The notes under the pieces were generated by a model, which saw only the letters and a list, made by a program, of their open reading frames with translations, did not search any database and was not told the DNA's origin. Of a stretch of DNA of 64,000 nucleotides, positions 1-9,974 are shown piece by piece (within the stretch, counting starts at the first letter, position 1; each line of letters begins with the position of its first letter). The position numbers and the translations under genes were made by a program. Location: assembly GCA_902612965.1 (NCBI GenBank), contig CACMFN010000003.1, positions 62,001 to 126,000 of the forward strand. The letters run 5' to 3'. Origin of the DNA: an uncultured SAR116 cluster alpha proteobacterium. Lineage in GTDB: Bacteria > Pseudomonadota > Alphaproteobacteria > Puniceispirillales > GCA-002684695.

Positions 1-1076
1 TTTATACTTATATTATTTTTCAGATTTGAAGTTTTTACATTAGGTAAAAATTTTGCTGGGTTCTTTTCTAATCTTTCAATAAAAGCGCCATCCTTATTGA
101 TTTTACCTAAAATTTGCCTGTCAGCTGAGCATGAAACTCCAACACTTATAGGGCAAGAAGCCCCATGACGAGGTAGGCGAATAACTCTTACATCATGGCA
201 GAAGTACTTGCCACCGAATTGAGCACCAATTCCCATTTTTTGAGTCATTTCTAACACTAATTTTTCCCATTCAATGTCTCTCCAGGCACGACCTGTTTTA
301 TCACCCTTTTTTGGTAATTTATCTAGATATCTTATTGAAGCTAACTTTAGAGTTTTCATATTAAATTCAGCTGACATGCCTCCAATAACAATAGCTAAAT
401 GATATGGTGGGCATGCTGATGTTCCAATATTAATAATTGCCTCATATAGAAAAGATCTTAAAGATTCTGGATTAAGAACAGACTTCGTTTTTTGGTATAG
501 AAAGGATTTATTTGCAGATCCACCACCTTTTTGAATAAAGGCAAACTTGTATTCATTTCCAGTGGCGGAATAAATTTCAATTTGTGCTGGAAGATTATTA
601 TTTGTGTTAACTTCATCGAACATACTCAAAGGCGCAACTTGGCTATACCTTAAATTTTTTGTTTGATAGGTGTCGTAAATGCCTTGAGAAATTAATTTTG
701 AGTCATCCACACCAGTAAAAATATTTTCTCCTTTGTAACCTAAAACAATTGCTGTACCTGTATCTTGGCACATTGGCAAAACTCCAGCAGAAGATATATT
801 TGCATTTTTGATCATCTCTAAAGCAACAAATTTGTCATTTTCAGAGGCTTCATTATCATTTAAAATCAAACTAAGTTGTTTCAGATGAGATGACCTTAAT
901 AAATGTGAAACATCAGCAAATGCTCTTTCGGTTAATTGACTAATGACTTGAGGTTCAATAAAAAGTAATTTTTTATCATCAAAGTTTTTTTCCGAAACGC
1001 CTTCTCTTGATACTAAGTCATATTTAGTGTCATCTTTTCCAAATTGAAAAAGTGAATTATAAACAAACTTGGGCAT
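1..1076 (-). CDS. Fumarate hydratase class I, partial (runs off the window start)
   Basis: Minus-strand translation from ATG at 1076 gives MPKFVYNSLFQFGKDDTKYDLVSREG...AGVLPMCQDTGTAIVLGYKGENIF...GGGSANKSFLYQ...IGTSACPPYHLAIVIGG, typical of class I fumarase. Not in the ORF track because it is truncated. Confidence 0.9.
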   Translation of the reverse strand, partial: MPKFVYNSLFQFGKDDTKYDLVSREGVSEKNFDDKKLLFIEPQVISQLTERAFADVSHLLRSSHLKQLSLILNDNEASENDKFVALEMIKNANISSAGVLPMCQDTGTAIVLGYKGENIFTGVDDSKLISQGIYDTYQTKNLRYSQVAPLSMFDEVNTNNNLPAQIEIYSATGNEYKFAFIQKGGGSANKSFLYQKTKSVLNPESLRSFLYEAIINIGTSACPPYHLAIVIGGMSAEFNMKTLKLASIRYLDKLPKKGDKTGRAWRDIEWEKLVLEMTQKMGIGAQFGGKYFCHDVRVIRLPRHGASCPISVGVSCSADRQILGKINKDGAFIERLEKNPAKFLPNVKTSNLKNNISI

Positions 1077-1078
1077 AT

Positions 1079-1603
1079 TTATTTTTTCTTTTTAAATTTA
1101 TCAAAAGAAATAACTTCACCAGTGCTTTCGCTCTCAGTCTTAGTTTTATTTCTAGTCTGATCTTCAGTAGTTTCTGATAAATTTGATTTATCCTTTGTTG
1201 TTTCATCTTTTGAAGCTTTTTCATTTGCAGGAGCAATCTCATTGGAAGCAAATTGCAAAGCAAAATCTATTGAAGGATCAGTGAACTGGGTTATTGCATT
1301 GTATCCAATTGAAAGTTTTTCCTGTTTTCCATTAAAAGATAAAGTGACAGAAAAACTATCATCCTCAACTTTAAGATCCCAGAATTGGTGCTGTAATACA
1401 ATTGTCATTGTATTAGGATGATTTTCATGGAAAGTTTTTGGTATATCAACATTTTTGTGGTTAGTAATGAAAGTTATAAAGAAATGATGATCGCCAATAT
1501 TTTCTTTGCTTTCTAGTGATTTAAGAACTGTTTTAACCACTCCTCTAAGTGCATTGTCTACCAGGGTATCATAATCTATAAGTTTAATATTATCTTTTGA
1601 CAC
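1079..1603 (-). CDS. sspB: SspB-like ClpXP adaptor (alphaproteobacterial type)
   Basis: 174-aa ORF; IDYDTLVDNALRGVVKTVLKSLE...HHFFITFIT...VPKTF-like...MTIVLQHQFWDLKV matches the alpha SspB fold; acidic/lysine-rich tail. Adjacent to ssrA. Confidence 0.85.
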   Translation of the reverse strand: MSKDNIKLIDYDTLVDNALRGVVKTVLKSLESKENIGDHHFFITFITNHKNVDIPKTFHENHPNTMTIVLQHQFWDLKVEDDSFSVTLSFNGKQEKLSIGYNAITQFTDPSIDFALQFASNEIAPANEKASKDETTKDKSNLSETTEDQTRNKTKTESESTGEVISFDKFKKKK

Positions 1604-1644
1604 GGATTATAAAAACTCCATTTAATTTATTTTAAAAACTAATG

Positions 1645-1680
1645 CTTCTATTAAATCAATATTTTTTGACATAATAGAAG
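1645..1680 (-). terminator. Possible hairpin terminator downstream of ssrA
   Basis: 9-bp inverted repeat CTTCTATTA (1645-1653) / TAATAGAAG (1672-1680) just 3' of ssrA on the minus strand, with a short T-run further downstream. Confidence 0.3.
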
Positions 1681-1689
1681 AATGCTTCT

Positions 1690-1950
1690 GTTGCCAGGTG
1701 CATTCCAAACCCCGCCAAATTGAGCTCAATCAATTTGGACTTTAAAAGTGGTCAAGTAACTGCTTAGGCAGCAACTGCGACCGGAGCATAGTTGTCATTT
1801 GCAACTATTAATTTAGCCCGATAACGGTGGTACAATGCCGAGAGAAAGTTAAGTCTTTATTACACACGTCGATCCTATTTCGCCCCCATAAAGTTTGGTG
1901 GAGGCGCCGGGTACCGCCCCCGGGTCCGTAATGCCTATTTCACAAAACGT
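1690..1950 (-). ncRNA. ssrA: Permuted two-piece tmRNA (alpha tmRNA type)
   Basis: Minus strand reads acceptor piece GGACCCGGGGGCGGTACCCGGCGCCTCCACCA (CCA at 1898-1896), spacer AACTTTAT (1895-1888), then coding piece GGGGGCGAAATAGGATCGACG... with UAGUU-GCA resume context and tag ORF GCAAATGACAACTATGCTCCGGTCGCAGTTGCTGCCTAA (1802-1764) = ANDNYAPVAVAA*. The acceptor stem GGGGGCG/CGCCUCC closes with 7 pairs including G3-U70. Outer ends are approximate. Confidence 0.93.
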
Positions 1951-2059
1951 TTATCGCTATAGTTGTAAAACAACACCTTTAATATAGTTCACTTTATTGG
2001 TATACTGCAATAATAAACAGATTAATAAATTTTATAATTTTATATATGGAGCAATTTTT

Positions 2060-2851
2060 TTGAAACAATATATAAGCCTTCTCGAAAATGTAATTAGAAA
2101 TGGTATTCAAAAAGAAGACAGAACAGGAACAGGAACAAGATCAATTTTTGGATGGCAAATGAGATTTGATCTGTCTAAAGGGTTCCCATTATTAACTACC
2201 AAAAAACTTCATTTTAAGTCAATTGCATATGAACTTCTGTGGTTCATTAGAGGAGATACAAATATAGAATATTTAAATAAAAATGGTGTGAGCATTTGGG
2301 ATGAATGGGCAGATGAAAATGGGGACTTAGGCCCAGTATATGGAAGTCAGTGGCGTTCATGGCCCACGAGAGATGGTGGTTCGATTGACCAGTTGCTAAA
2401 TGTAGTTAAAGATATAAAGAATAATCCTAATTCAAGGAGAATGATTGTTTCTGCATGGAACCCTGAATATGTTGAGGAAATGGCTTTACCCCCTTGCCAT
2501 TGTCTTTTCCAATTTTATGTAGCTGATAACAAACTATCTTGCCAACTCTACCAGAGAAGTGCTGATATTTTTCTTGGGGTCCCCTTCAATATTGCATCAT
2601 ATTCCTTGTTAACGGAGATGATAGCGAAATCATGTGGTTTGGAAGCAAGTGAATTCATCATTACACTTGGGGACGCTCATTTGTATGACAATCATAAAGA
2701 ACAAGCAAATTTACAAATTAAAAGAGAATTAAAAAATCTACCTATTTTGAAAATTAATAAAAAAGACAACATTGAAAATTACATTTATGATGATTTTGAG
2801 ATAATAAATTATAATCCACATCCGCATATTTCTGGAAAAGTTGCAGTTTAA
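2060..2851 (+). CDS. thyA: Thymidylate synthase
   Basis: [15 protein letters not shown]...[19 protein letters not shown]...[12 protein letters not shown]...[13 protein letters not shown]. Likely TTG start at 2060 with GGAG upstream; the ORF track start at 1997 adds an untypical N-terminus. Confidence 0.95.
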   Translation: MKQYISLLENVIRNGIQKEDRTGTGTRSIFGWQMRFDLSKGFPLLTTKKLHFKSIAYELLWFIRGDTNIEYLNKNGVSIWDEWADENGDLGPVYGSQWRSWPTRDGGSIDQLLNVVKDIKNNPNSRRMIVSAWNPEYVEEMALPPCHCLFQFYVADNKLSCQLYQRSADIFLGVPFNIASYSLLTEMIAKSCGLEASEFIITLGDAHLYDNHKEQANLQIKRELKNLPILKINKKDNIENYIYDDFEIINYNPHPHISGKVAV

Positions 2852-2853
2852 TA

Positions 2854-3378
2854 ATGTCAAAAATTACAATTAGTGCAATAGTTGCGTCTGCAAAAAATAG
2901 AGTTATTGGAGATGGTGAACAACTTTTTTGGAAGATATCAGAAGATTTTAGAAGACTAAAAGAAATTACTATGGGCTGTCCTTTGATAATGGGACGAAAA
3001 ACATGGGATAGTATAGGAAAGCCGCTTCCTGGAAGAGCAAGTATAGTTCTAACACGAAACCCAAAATGGCAAGAAAATGGAGCAATTAAAGCTTCTTCAA
3101 TTGAAGAGGGCATTATTATTGGAACAAATTGGCTTAAAAACAATGGTAGTTTAAAGAAGGAAATATTTATTTTTGGTGGAATGGATATTTATAATTTAGG
3201 CTTAGTTTATTGTGACTATATATATTTGACGGAAGTAGATATGTACCCAGACAGCAAATACGTATTTCCAAAAATTGATCCAATAAAATGGAAAGTAACT
3301 TTTGAATCAAAAATAAAGAAAAGTAGTGAAGGGATAAAATTTAAATTTTTAACTTATAAAAAAATCACTCAAAAATAA
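2854..3378 (+). CDS. folA: Dihydrofolate reductase
   Basis: ISAIVASAKNRVIGDGEQLFWKISEDFRRLKEITMGCPLIMGRKTWDSIGKPLPGRASIVLTR; directly after thyA. Confidence 0.95.
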   Translation: MSKITISAIVASAKNRVIGDGEQLFWKISEDFRRLKEITMGCPLIMGRKTWDSIGKPLPGRASIVLTRNPKWQENGAIKASSIEEGIIIGTNWLKNNGSLKKEIFIFGGMDIYNLGLVYCDYIYLTEVDMYPDSKYVFPKIDPIKWKVTFESKIKKSSEGIKFKFLTYKKITQK

Positions 3379-4438
3379 TTTTCGGAGATGATTTTTTCTG
3401 GGTATTAACTCTAGACAAAACCTTTTCAGCAATTTTTTGGTATTGAATTGATTGCTCACAACTTTTATTAATTTCTGTTATTGGTTTTCCTTCATCGCTT
3501 GTTTTTCTTATTTCTGTATCTAACGGAATACTTCCCAAGAAATCAATCCCTAGTTTTTCAGCTTCTTTCATAGCTCCACCATGCCCAAAGATATCGGTTT
3601 GCTCATTACATGAAGGGCATATAAAGTAACTCATATTTTCAATGATTCCTAAAACTGGCACATCAACTTTTCGAAACATATTTAAGCCCTTGCGAGCATC
3701 TATTAAAGCTAAGTCTTGGGGCGTAGAAACAATTACTGAACCGTTCAAGTTAGCTTTTTGACTTAAAGACAATTGAATGTCACCTGTACCTGGAGGAAGG
3801 TCTATGATTAGATAGTCTAAATCTTTCCAGGCAACTTGAGTAAGTAATTGAGTGAGTGCACTTATAACCATTGGACCACGCCATATAGTAGGGCTTTCTT
3901 CAGCAACCAAAAAACCTATAGACATAACTTGCAGACCAAAAGCCATTATGGGTATTAATTGTTTTCCATCACTTTGAGGTTTATCGTAATTTCCTATTAA
4001 TTTTGGAAGAGAAGGACCGTATATGTCTGCATCTAATATGCCAACTTTATAACCTAAATTTTTAATACTTATTGCAAGATTAATTGATGTAGTAGATTTA
4101 CCAACCCCCCCTTTTCCACTTGCAACGGCAATAATTTTATCTATTCCTTTAATTTTCTTTTCATCTGAATTATTTTTAACTTCAAGATTTTTGTGAGACG
4201 TGGGTATAGCCGTTACTGAATTAATACTATCTAAATAAGAAACCTTTAATTCTGCAGCTTTAGTAATTATTTTTGAATGATTTTTATAATCTTCATTTAA
4301 TTCTAATAAAAATTGTACATTGCCATCTTTAATATTAATACCAGATATCATTTCAGAAGTTATCTTGAAATCTGGTAACTCTTTTATGGAGAGCTGCTTT
4401 AAGCTCTCTATAATTTTTTCATTTAAATCTACACTCAT
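3365..4438 (-). CDS. apbC: Mrp/ApbC family Fe-S carrier P-loop ATPase
   Basis: AVASGKGGVGKSTTSINLAI...DADIYGPSLPKL...CPSCNEQTDIFGHGG. Confidence 0.95.
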   Translation of the reverse strand: MSVDLNEKIIESLKQLSIKELPDFKITSEMISGINIKDGNVQFLLELNEDYKNHSKIITKAAELKVSYLDSINSVTAIPTSHKNLEVKNNSDEKKIKGIDKIIAVASGKGGVGKSTTSINLAISIKNLGYKVGILDADIYGPSLPKLIGNYDKPQSDGKQLIPIMAFGLQVMSIGFLVAEESPTIWRGPMVISALTQLLTQVAWKDLDYLIIDLPPGTGDIQLSLSQKANLNGSVIVSTPQDLALIDARKGLNMFRKVDVPVLGIIENMSYFICPSCNEQTDIFGHGGAMKEAEKLGIDFLGSIPLDTEIRKTSDEGKPITEINKSCEQSIQYQKIAEKVLSRVNTQKKSSPKIIFE

Positions 4439-4555
4439 AAAATTAAATCTTTGTACTCTTGAAATTTCTAATTAAATCCATATTTACTAAATAATTAATA
4501 TTAATTGTATACATAACAAATATAATTACCAATATTTTTACACATAGGAATACAA

Positions 4556-5689
4556 ATGACTTTTAACGATAAATCTGGTGGACCTTGGGGAAGTGGCTCT
4601 GGTTCAAAAAATGGTGGATCAGGAAACAATAATAATCCTTGGGGCGGCGGTTCAAATCAAAACAATAACCCTGACTTTGATGAAATAATGAATAGCTTAA
4701 GGAAAAGATTTGGAAAGTTTTATCCATCTGGGCCTAGTGGAAATAGATTTATACTTCTCATTGTATTTATTATTTTTGTTATATGGTTACTCTCTGGATT
4801 TTACAGTGTTGGCACACAAGAACAAGGTATTGTTCTAAGATTTGGTGATTATTCTAGAACAACACAACCCGGACTTCATTATCATTTGCCAAGTCCTATT
4901 GAAAGAGTTCTTTTGCCCCGAGTTACTAGTGTAAACAGAATAGATATTGGTTTTAGGGCTTTGGATGGTAATTCAAATGCTAGAAGAGATGTCTCTAGTG
5001 AATCAAAAATGATTACCGGGGATGAAAATATTGTTGACATAGATTTTAGAGTGATGTGGAAAATCTCTATGGCAGAAAATTTTCTTTTTAATCTTCAGGA
5101 TCCAGAAGAAACAGTGAAAGTTGCTGCTGAATCTGTAATGAGGGGTATTATTGGTCAGATAAAGATAGAAAGTGCATTAACTGATGCTAAAGAATTAATT
5201 CAATCTCAAGCTAGGTCTAAATTACAAGAACTTGTAGATGAATATGGAGCTGGTATTGAAATAAGGGATGTTCAATTGCTTAGTGTTAATCCTCCAAGTG
5301 AGGAGGTTATTGATGCCTTTAACGATGTCCAAAGGGCAAGGCAAGAAAGAGATAAGCTTATCAATGAAGCTGAGGCATTCTTTAATGATGTTGTCCCAAG
5401 AGCTAGGGGTGAATCAGCGCAACTAGTTGCGCAAGCTGAAGCTTATTCTGAAGAGATTGTTAATAGAGCTAAAGGTGATGCATCAAGATTTAATGATATT
5501 TACAAAAGCTATTTATCATCAAAGGATGTTACCGTTAAAAGAATTTACTTAGAAACATTTGAGGAAATATTGGGAAACGTAAACAAAGTTATTATTGATA
5601 CTGAAGTAAGTCAATCAGGTGTTTTACCTTTTCTTCCTCTTCCAGAACTAAATAATAAAAACCGCAGTATAAGCAGTGGAGGCAATTAA
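4556..5689 (+). CDS. hflK: FtsH protease modulator HflK
   Basis: Gly/Asn-rich N-terminus, single TM, SPFH domain (YSVGTQEQGIVLRFGDYSRTTQPGLHYHLPSPIE); precedes hflC. Confidence 0.95.
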   Translation: MTFNDKSGGPWGSGSGSKNGGSGNNNNPWGGGSNQNNNPDFDEIMNSLRKRFGKFYPSGPSGNRFILLIVFIIFVIWLLSGFYSVGTQEQGIVLRFGDYSRTTQPGLHYHLPSPIERVLLPRVTSVNRIDIGFRALDGNSNARRDVSSESKMITGDENIVDIDFRVMWKISMAENFLFNLQDPEETVKVAAESVMRGIIGQIKIESALTDAKELIQSQARSKLQELVDEYGAGIEIRDVQLLSVNPPSEEVIDAFNDVQRARQERDKLINEAEAFFNDVVPRARGESAQLVAQAEAYSEEIVNRAKGDASRFNDIYKSYLSSKDVTVKRIYLETFEEILGNVNKVIIDTEVSQSGVLPFLPLPELNNKNRSISSGGN

Positions 5690-6552
5690 TGAGTAGACTA
5701 AATATAATTCTGTTAATAATAATTGCAGCAATTGCTGCTACTGCGTCTAGTGCTTTGTTTATAGTTAATGAAACGCAACAAGCTTTGGTTATTCAGTTCG
5801 GTGAGCCTAAAAGAACAGTTGATCAACCTGGACTTAAATTTAAATTACCATTTATCCAAGATGTTATCTTTTTTGAAAAAAGAGTTTTAAGTTTTATTCC
5901 AGATGAAGGTGAAGAAGCAATTCTAAAAGATCAAAAAAGATTAAAAGTTGATACTTACGCTAGGTTTAAAATAGTTGATCCACTTAGATTTTATCAATCT
6001 GTTAGAAATGAAATTGAAGCTAGAAAACAGTTAGACACCATAGTTGATTCAGCCTTGCGAGAGGAATTGGGTTTAAGGGGTTTAAAGGAAATTCTTTCTG
6101 AACAAAGAAATTCAATTACTAAAAATATTAGAGATCAAGTAAATATTAAAGCAAGAACTTTGGGGATGGAAATTATTGATGTCCAAATTCGTAGAGCAGA
6201 TTACCCTGAAGTAACCAGTCAAGCTATTTTTGCCAGAATGATTTCTGAAAGAGAGAGAATTGCTCGTGAATTTAGGGCAACAGGGGAAGAAGAGGCTCAA
6301 AAAATTAGAGCTTCTGCTGAGAAACAAAGAGTTGTAACCGTAGCAGACGGTGCAAGACAGTCTCAGGAGATTAGAGGTGCTGGTGATGCAGAAGCTATAC
6401 GTATTTATGCAGAATCTTTTGGTCAAGATCCAGAATTTTTCAGTTTTTACAGGTCTATGGAGGCCTATAAGAAATCTTTTAACCAAGATGATACTATGGT
6501 AATTAATCCTACTGGTGATTTCTTTAAATTTTTTGAGTTGCCTTCAAATTAA
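5689..6552 (+). CDS. hflC: FtsH protease modulator HflC
   Basis: SPFH protein with ETQQALVIQFGEPKRTVDQPGLKFKLPFIQDV; start overlaps the hflK stop. Confidence 0.95.
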   Translation: MSRLNIILLIIIAAIAATASSALFIVNETQQALVIQFGEPKRTVDQPGLKFKLPFIQDVIFFEKRVLSFIPDEGEEAILKDQKRLKVDTYARFKIVDPLRFYQSVRNEIEARKQLDTIVDSALREELGLRGLKEILSEQRNSITKNIRDQVNIKARTLGMEIIDVQIRRADYPEVTSQAIFARMISERERIAREFRATGEEEAQKIRASAEKQRVVTVADGARQSQEIRGAGDAEAIRIYAESFGQDPEFFSFYRSMEAYKKSFNQDDTMVINPTGDFFKFFELPSN

Positions 6553-6633
6553 TTGCCCTAAAATTGTCAAAAAAGTAACACTGTTCTGTCTTAAATATTT
6601 ATTTAATTTTATTATTTAGAGGTAATTTGTAAT

Positions 6634-8100
6634 ATGGAATATGGTATCCTAAAAAATAATTCATATAATAAAAACTTTATTCTTTTAAAAACAACAATTT
6701 TTGTTTTTATTTTTAGTTTGTGTTTTGATAGTTTCGCTAAAGCACCACCTGAAAGTTTTGCAGACCTATCAGATAAAGTATCTCCTGCAGTTGTGAATAT
6801 TGCTACAAGCGTTGCTGTTAAAGACTCACCTCCCAGAGAAATACCAAATTTTCCTCCTGGTTCACCATTTGAAGAATTCTTTAAAGATTTTAATGAGAGA
6901 GGTCCATCTAGAAGACCGTCAACTGCATTAGGTTCGGGTTTTATAATCAGTGATGATGGACTTATAGTAACAAATAATCATGTAATTGAAGGTGCTGAAG
7001 AAATATCCGTATTCTTGCCTGATGATAGAGAATTTATTGCCGAGATAATTGGCAGAGATACTAAGACCGATTTAGCTGTTTTAAAAGTTGATACAAAAGG
7101 TGAAAAACTACCTTTTGTTGATTTTGGTGACTCAGATATTCTAAGAGTTGGTGATTGGGTCCTTGCCGTAGGAAATCCTTTTGGTTTAGGAGGAACAGTT
7201 ACAGCAGGAATAGTATCTGCAAGAGGTAGAGAAATAGGTCAAGGACAGTATGATGATTTTATACAAACTGACGCATCAATTAATAGAGGAAATTCAGGGG
7301 GCCCTCTTTTTAATATGTCAGGTAAAGTTATTGGCGTAAATACAGCGATTTTTTCTCAATCTGGGGGTTCAGTAGGAATTGGGTTTGCTATCTCATCAAA
7401 CCTGGCTAACTCAGTAGTTAAGCAGTTAGTAGAATTTGGAAGAACTCGACGTGGCTGGCTTGGAGTATACATACAGGATGTAACCGAAGAAATAGCAGCT
7501 TCCCTTGATTTTAATGAAACTAGAGGTGCATTAGTCAGTTCAGTTAGGCCTGATAGTCCAGCTGAGGCTGCAAAAATAAAAGCTGGTGATATTGTTTTAT
7601 CTTTTGATGGTAAAAGAATTGAAAAGATGAAAGAGTTACCAAGAATAGTTGCTGAAACTGAAGTGGGATCAAAGGTTAACGTTGAGGTTTGGAGAGAGGG
7701 AAAGATTAAACAGTTAACAGTTGTTCTTGGAGAACTTGAAGTAGCTGAGAACTCAATGTCAGCAACTGAACAAGAACCACAAAGCACTGTTGAAAAAATT
7801 AGTAGTTTAGGTATAACTGTCGCTCCAATGAGTACCGAAGTTGCTACTGAATTCAAAATCGATAAAAATATAGGTAATGTTGTAATTATTGATGTTGAGG
7901 AGAACGGCCCAGCGTTTATAAAAGACATTCGCCCGGGTACTATTATAAAAAGAGCTGACAGGCAAGATGTTGAAAGTGTAAACGATGTCTTAGACGCATT
8001 AGAATCTGTCAATAAAAGAGGATCAAAAGCTCTTTTACTACTATTAAGTGATGGTAAAAGAGAAAGATTTGTTGCTATTAATATAAAAGATAAAGATTAA
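6634..8100 (+). CDS. degP: DegP/DegQ (Do) family periplasmic serine protease
   Basis: Signal peptide, GSGFIISDDGLIVTNNHVI, DLAVLKV, GNSGGPLFN catalytic motifs and PDZ regions; hflK-hflC-degP order. Confidence 0.93.
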   Translation: MEYGILKNNSYNKNFILLKTTIFVFIFSLCFDSFAKAPPESFADLSDKVSPAVVNIATSVAVKDSPPREIPNFPPGSPFEEFFKDFNERGPSRRPSTALGSGFIISDDGLIVTNNHVIEGAEEISVFLPDDREFIAEIIGRDTKTDLAVLKVDTKGEKLPFVDFGDSDILRVGDWVLAVGNPFGLGGTVTAGIVSARGREIGQGQYDDFIQTDASINRGNSGGPLFNMSGKVIGVNTAIFSQSGGSVGIGFAISSNLANSVVKQLVEFGRTRRGWLGVYIQDVTEEIAASLDFNETRGALVSSVRPDSPAEAAKIKAGDIVLSFDGKRIEKMKELPRIVAETEVGSKVNVEVWREGKIKQLTVVLGELEVAENSMSATEQEPQSTVEKISSLGITVAPMSTEVATEFKIDKNIGNVVIIDVEENGPAFIKDIRPGTIIKRADRQDVESVNDVLDALESVNKRGSKALLLLLSDGKRERFVAINIKDKD

Positions 8101-8984
8101 TTAATTATTTCATCTTTTGTAAATCCTTGCAAAAATAATAAAGCAGTCAAATCTGAGTGCTTTACTATGATTTTGGCTTGTTTGTTTAAAATTTCTTTAC
8201 CTCTGTAACTAGCGCCCAAAGATGCATTTTTAATAACTTTAATATCATTTGCGCCATCTCCAATTGCACAGGTTTCATTTTTTGATACGTTGTATTTTTT
8301 TGAAAGATATTTTAGAAATTCTAATTTTGAGTTTTCGTTAAAGATAGGCTTTAATAATTTTCCAGTTATTATATCATTTTTAATTTCTAATGTATTAGCT
8401 TGAAGGTATTGAAAACCCAAGTCTGTTTTTACTTTGTTTGCTATATAGTGAAATCCACCTGTGCATAATGCACATATACTTTTATTTTTATTCATCGTAG
8501 AGATTAACTCTTTAGCGCCTAAGCTATAATTAATGTTGTTTTTTATTATATCTAAGTATTTTATGTTAACCCCATTTAAAATCTCTACTCTTTTTGTAAC
8601 TGAATTAATAAAGTCAATTTTACCATTCATAGCATCATCAGTTATTTTCTTTATTTCTTTTCCTTTTCCAACTAATTTAGCAAAGTCATCCAATGTCTCT
8701 GAAGTTATTATTGTACTGTCCATATCGGCAATAAGTAATTTCTTTTTTCTTGGCTCATTTCTCTTTAAGGTAATTATATTAAAATCAATCTTTATATTTT
8801 TAAATGTTGAAATTAAGTCTATATATTGATTTGAACCAAAATTTACATTCAACGGAAATTCTGCTGCTACTTTATTCCAAAGCACATTTTCTTTACTTTC
8901 AGTGTAATAAGAAATTTTTTTTAATATACTTTCGTTTAATAAATTTTTATCAATTGAAGATGAAACAATTAGAAATCTTTTCAT
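8097..8984 (-). CDS. serB: Phosphoserine phosphatase
   Basis: DMDSTIITSETLDDFAKLVG...ALCTGGFHYIANKV...AIGDGANDIKVIKNASLG. Confidence 0.93.
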   Translation of the reverse strand: MKRFLIVSSSIDKNLLNESILKKISYYTESKENVLWNKVAAEFPLNVNFGSNQYIDLISTFKNIKIDFNIITLKRNEPRKKKLLIADMDSTIITSETLDDFAKLVGKGKEIKKITDDAMNGKIDFINSVTKRVEILNGVNIKYLDIIKNNINYSLGAKELISTMNKNKSICALCTGGFHYIANKVKTDLGFQYLQANTLEIKNDIITGKLLKPIFNENSKLEFLKYLSKKYNVSKNETCAIGDGANDIKVIKNASLGASYRGKEILNKQAKIIVKHSDLTALLFLQGFTKDEIIN

Positions 8985-8990
8985 GATTAT

Positions 8991-9935
8991 ATGAATATGA
9001 TGTCAAAAAATATACCAACTATAATCATTACTGGCCCCACAGCAAGCGGTAAAACCAAATTATCTTTAGAGTTGGCAAAAAATAATAATGGTGAAATTAT
9101 AAATGCTGACATTATGCAAATGTATGAAGGGTTTAACATTTTAAAAGCAATGCCATCTACAGAAGAAAAATTTGAAATTAAGCATTATTTATTTGGTGTC
9201 ATAAAAAAAGAGACAAAATTTACGGTTGCAGATTGGATTAAACTTGCTAAAGACAAAATATCTGAAATTCATGAAAAAGGAAAAGTTCCTATTTTAGTTG
9301 GTGGTTCGGGCATGTACTTAAATGCAGCTATAAATGGTTTGTCTGAAATTCCTGATATTAAGAAAGTTTATCGTCATAAGGCCGAACATTCATATAAGAT
9401 TAAAGGATTTGATTTTATATTAAAAAAACTAATAAAAATCGATAAAGATTTTAAAATTGAAAAAAATGATAGACAAAGGTTAATTAGAGCATATGAAGTT
9501 TTCTTGCAAACAGGAAGATCAATTAAATGGTGGCAAAATAATTCTGTCAATGAGCCAATTATTAAGAATTGTTTAAAAATATTAATTTCACCTCCTAGAG
9601 ATGCACTGTATTCTTTCATAGATAAAAGGGTAGATTTGATGGTTGAAAAGGGACTAATAAATGAGGCAAAAAATGAAATGTTAAATATTGTTTCTTTTGA
9701 TAATCCATCCATGAAGGCAATTGGAATTAAATATTTAAATCAATACTTGAATAAAGAAATTAGTCTTAATGATACTCTAAACTTAATTAAAAAAGATAGT
9801 CGGAGATATGCTAAAAGACAAAGCACTTGGTTTAGAAATTCATTTTCTTACGATATAATTTATAATAAAATATATACAGGGGATATTAAATTTACTAATA
9901 AGGCTGTTAAGGCACTTAATTTGCTATATACTTAA
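8991..9935 (+). CDS. miaA: tRNA dimethylallyltransferase
   Basis: IIITGPTASGKTKLSLELA...GGSGMYLNA...KRQSTWFRN. Start could also be the next in-frame ATG a few codons in. Confidence 0.95.
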   Translation: MNMMSKNIPTIIITGPTASGKTKLSLELAKNNNGEIINADIMQMYEGFNILKAMPSTEEKFEIKHYLFGVIKKETKFTVADWIKLAKDKISEIHEKGKVPILVGGSGMYLNAAINGLSEIPDIKKVYRHKAEHSYKIKGFDFILKKLIKIDKDFKIEKNDRQRLIRAYEVFLQTGRSIKWWQNNSVNEPIIKNCLKILISPPRDALYSFIDKRVDLMVEKGLINEAKNEMLNIVSFDNPSMKAIGIKYLNQYLNKEISLNDTLNLIKKDSRRYAKRQSTWFRNSFSYDIIYNKIYTGDIKFTNKAVKALNLLYT

Positions 9936-9974
9936 AGATAAAAATATATAAAATATCAACAAAAAGAGTAAGAT

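Noticed and set aside
1057-1263. Short Lys/Leu/Gln-rich minus ORF overlapping sspB
   Set aside because: Out-of-frame reading of the sspB tail; low complexity.
2754-3143. Minus-strand ORF opposite thyA/folA
   Set aside because: Antisense to two confident genes, no recognisable protein features.
6112-6486. Minus-strand ORF opposite hflC
   Set aside because: Antisense shadow ORF.
7356-8012. 218-aa minus-strand ORF opposite degP
   Set aside because: Antisense shadow of a strongly conserved protease gene; composition is an artefact of the opposite strand.
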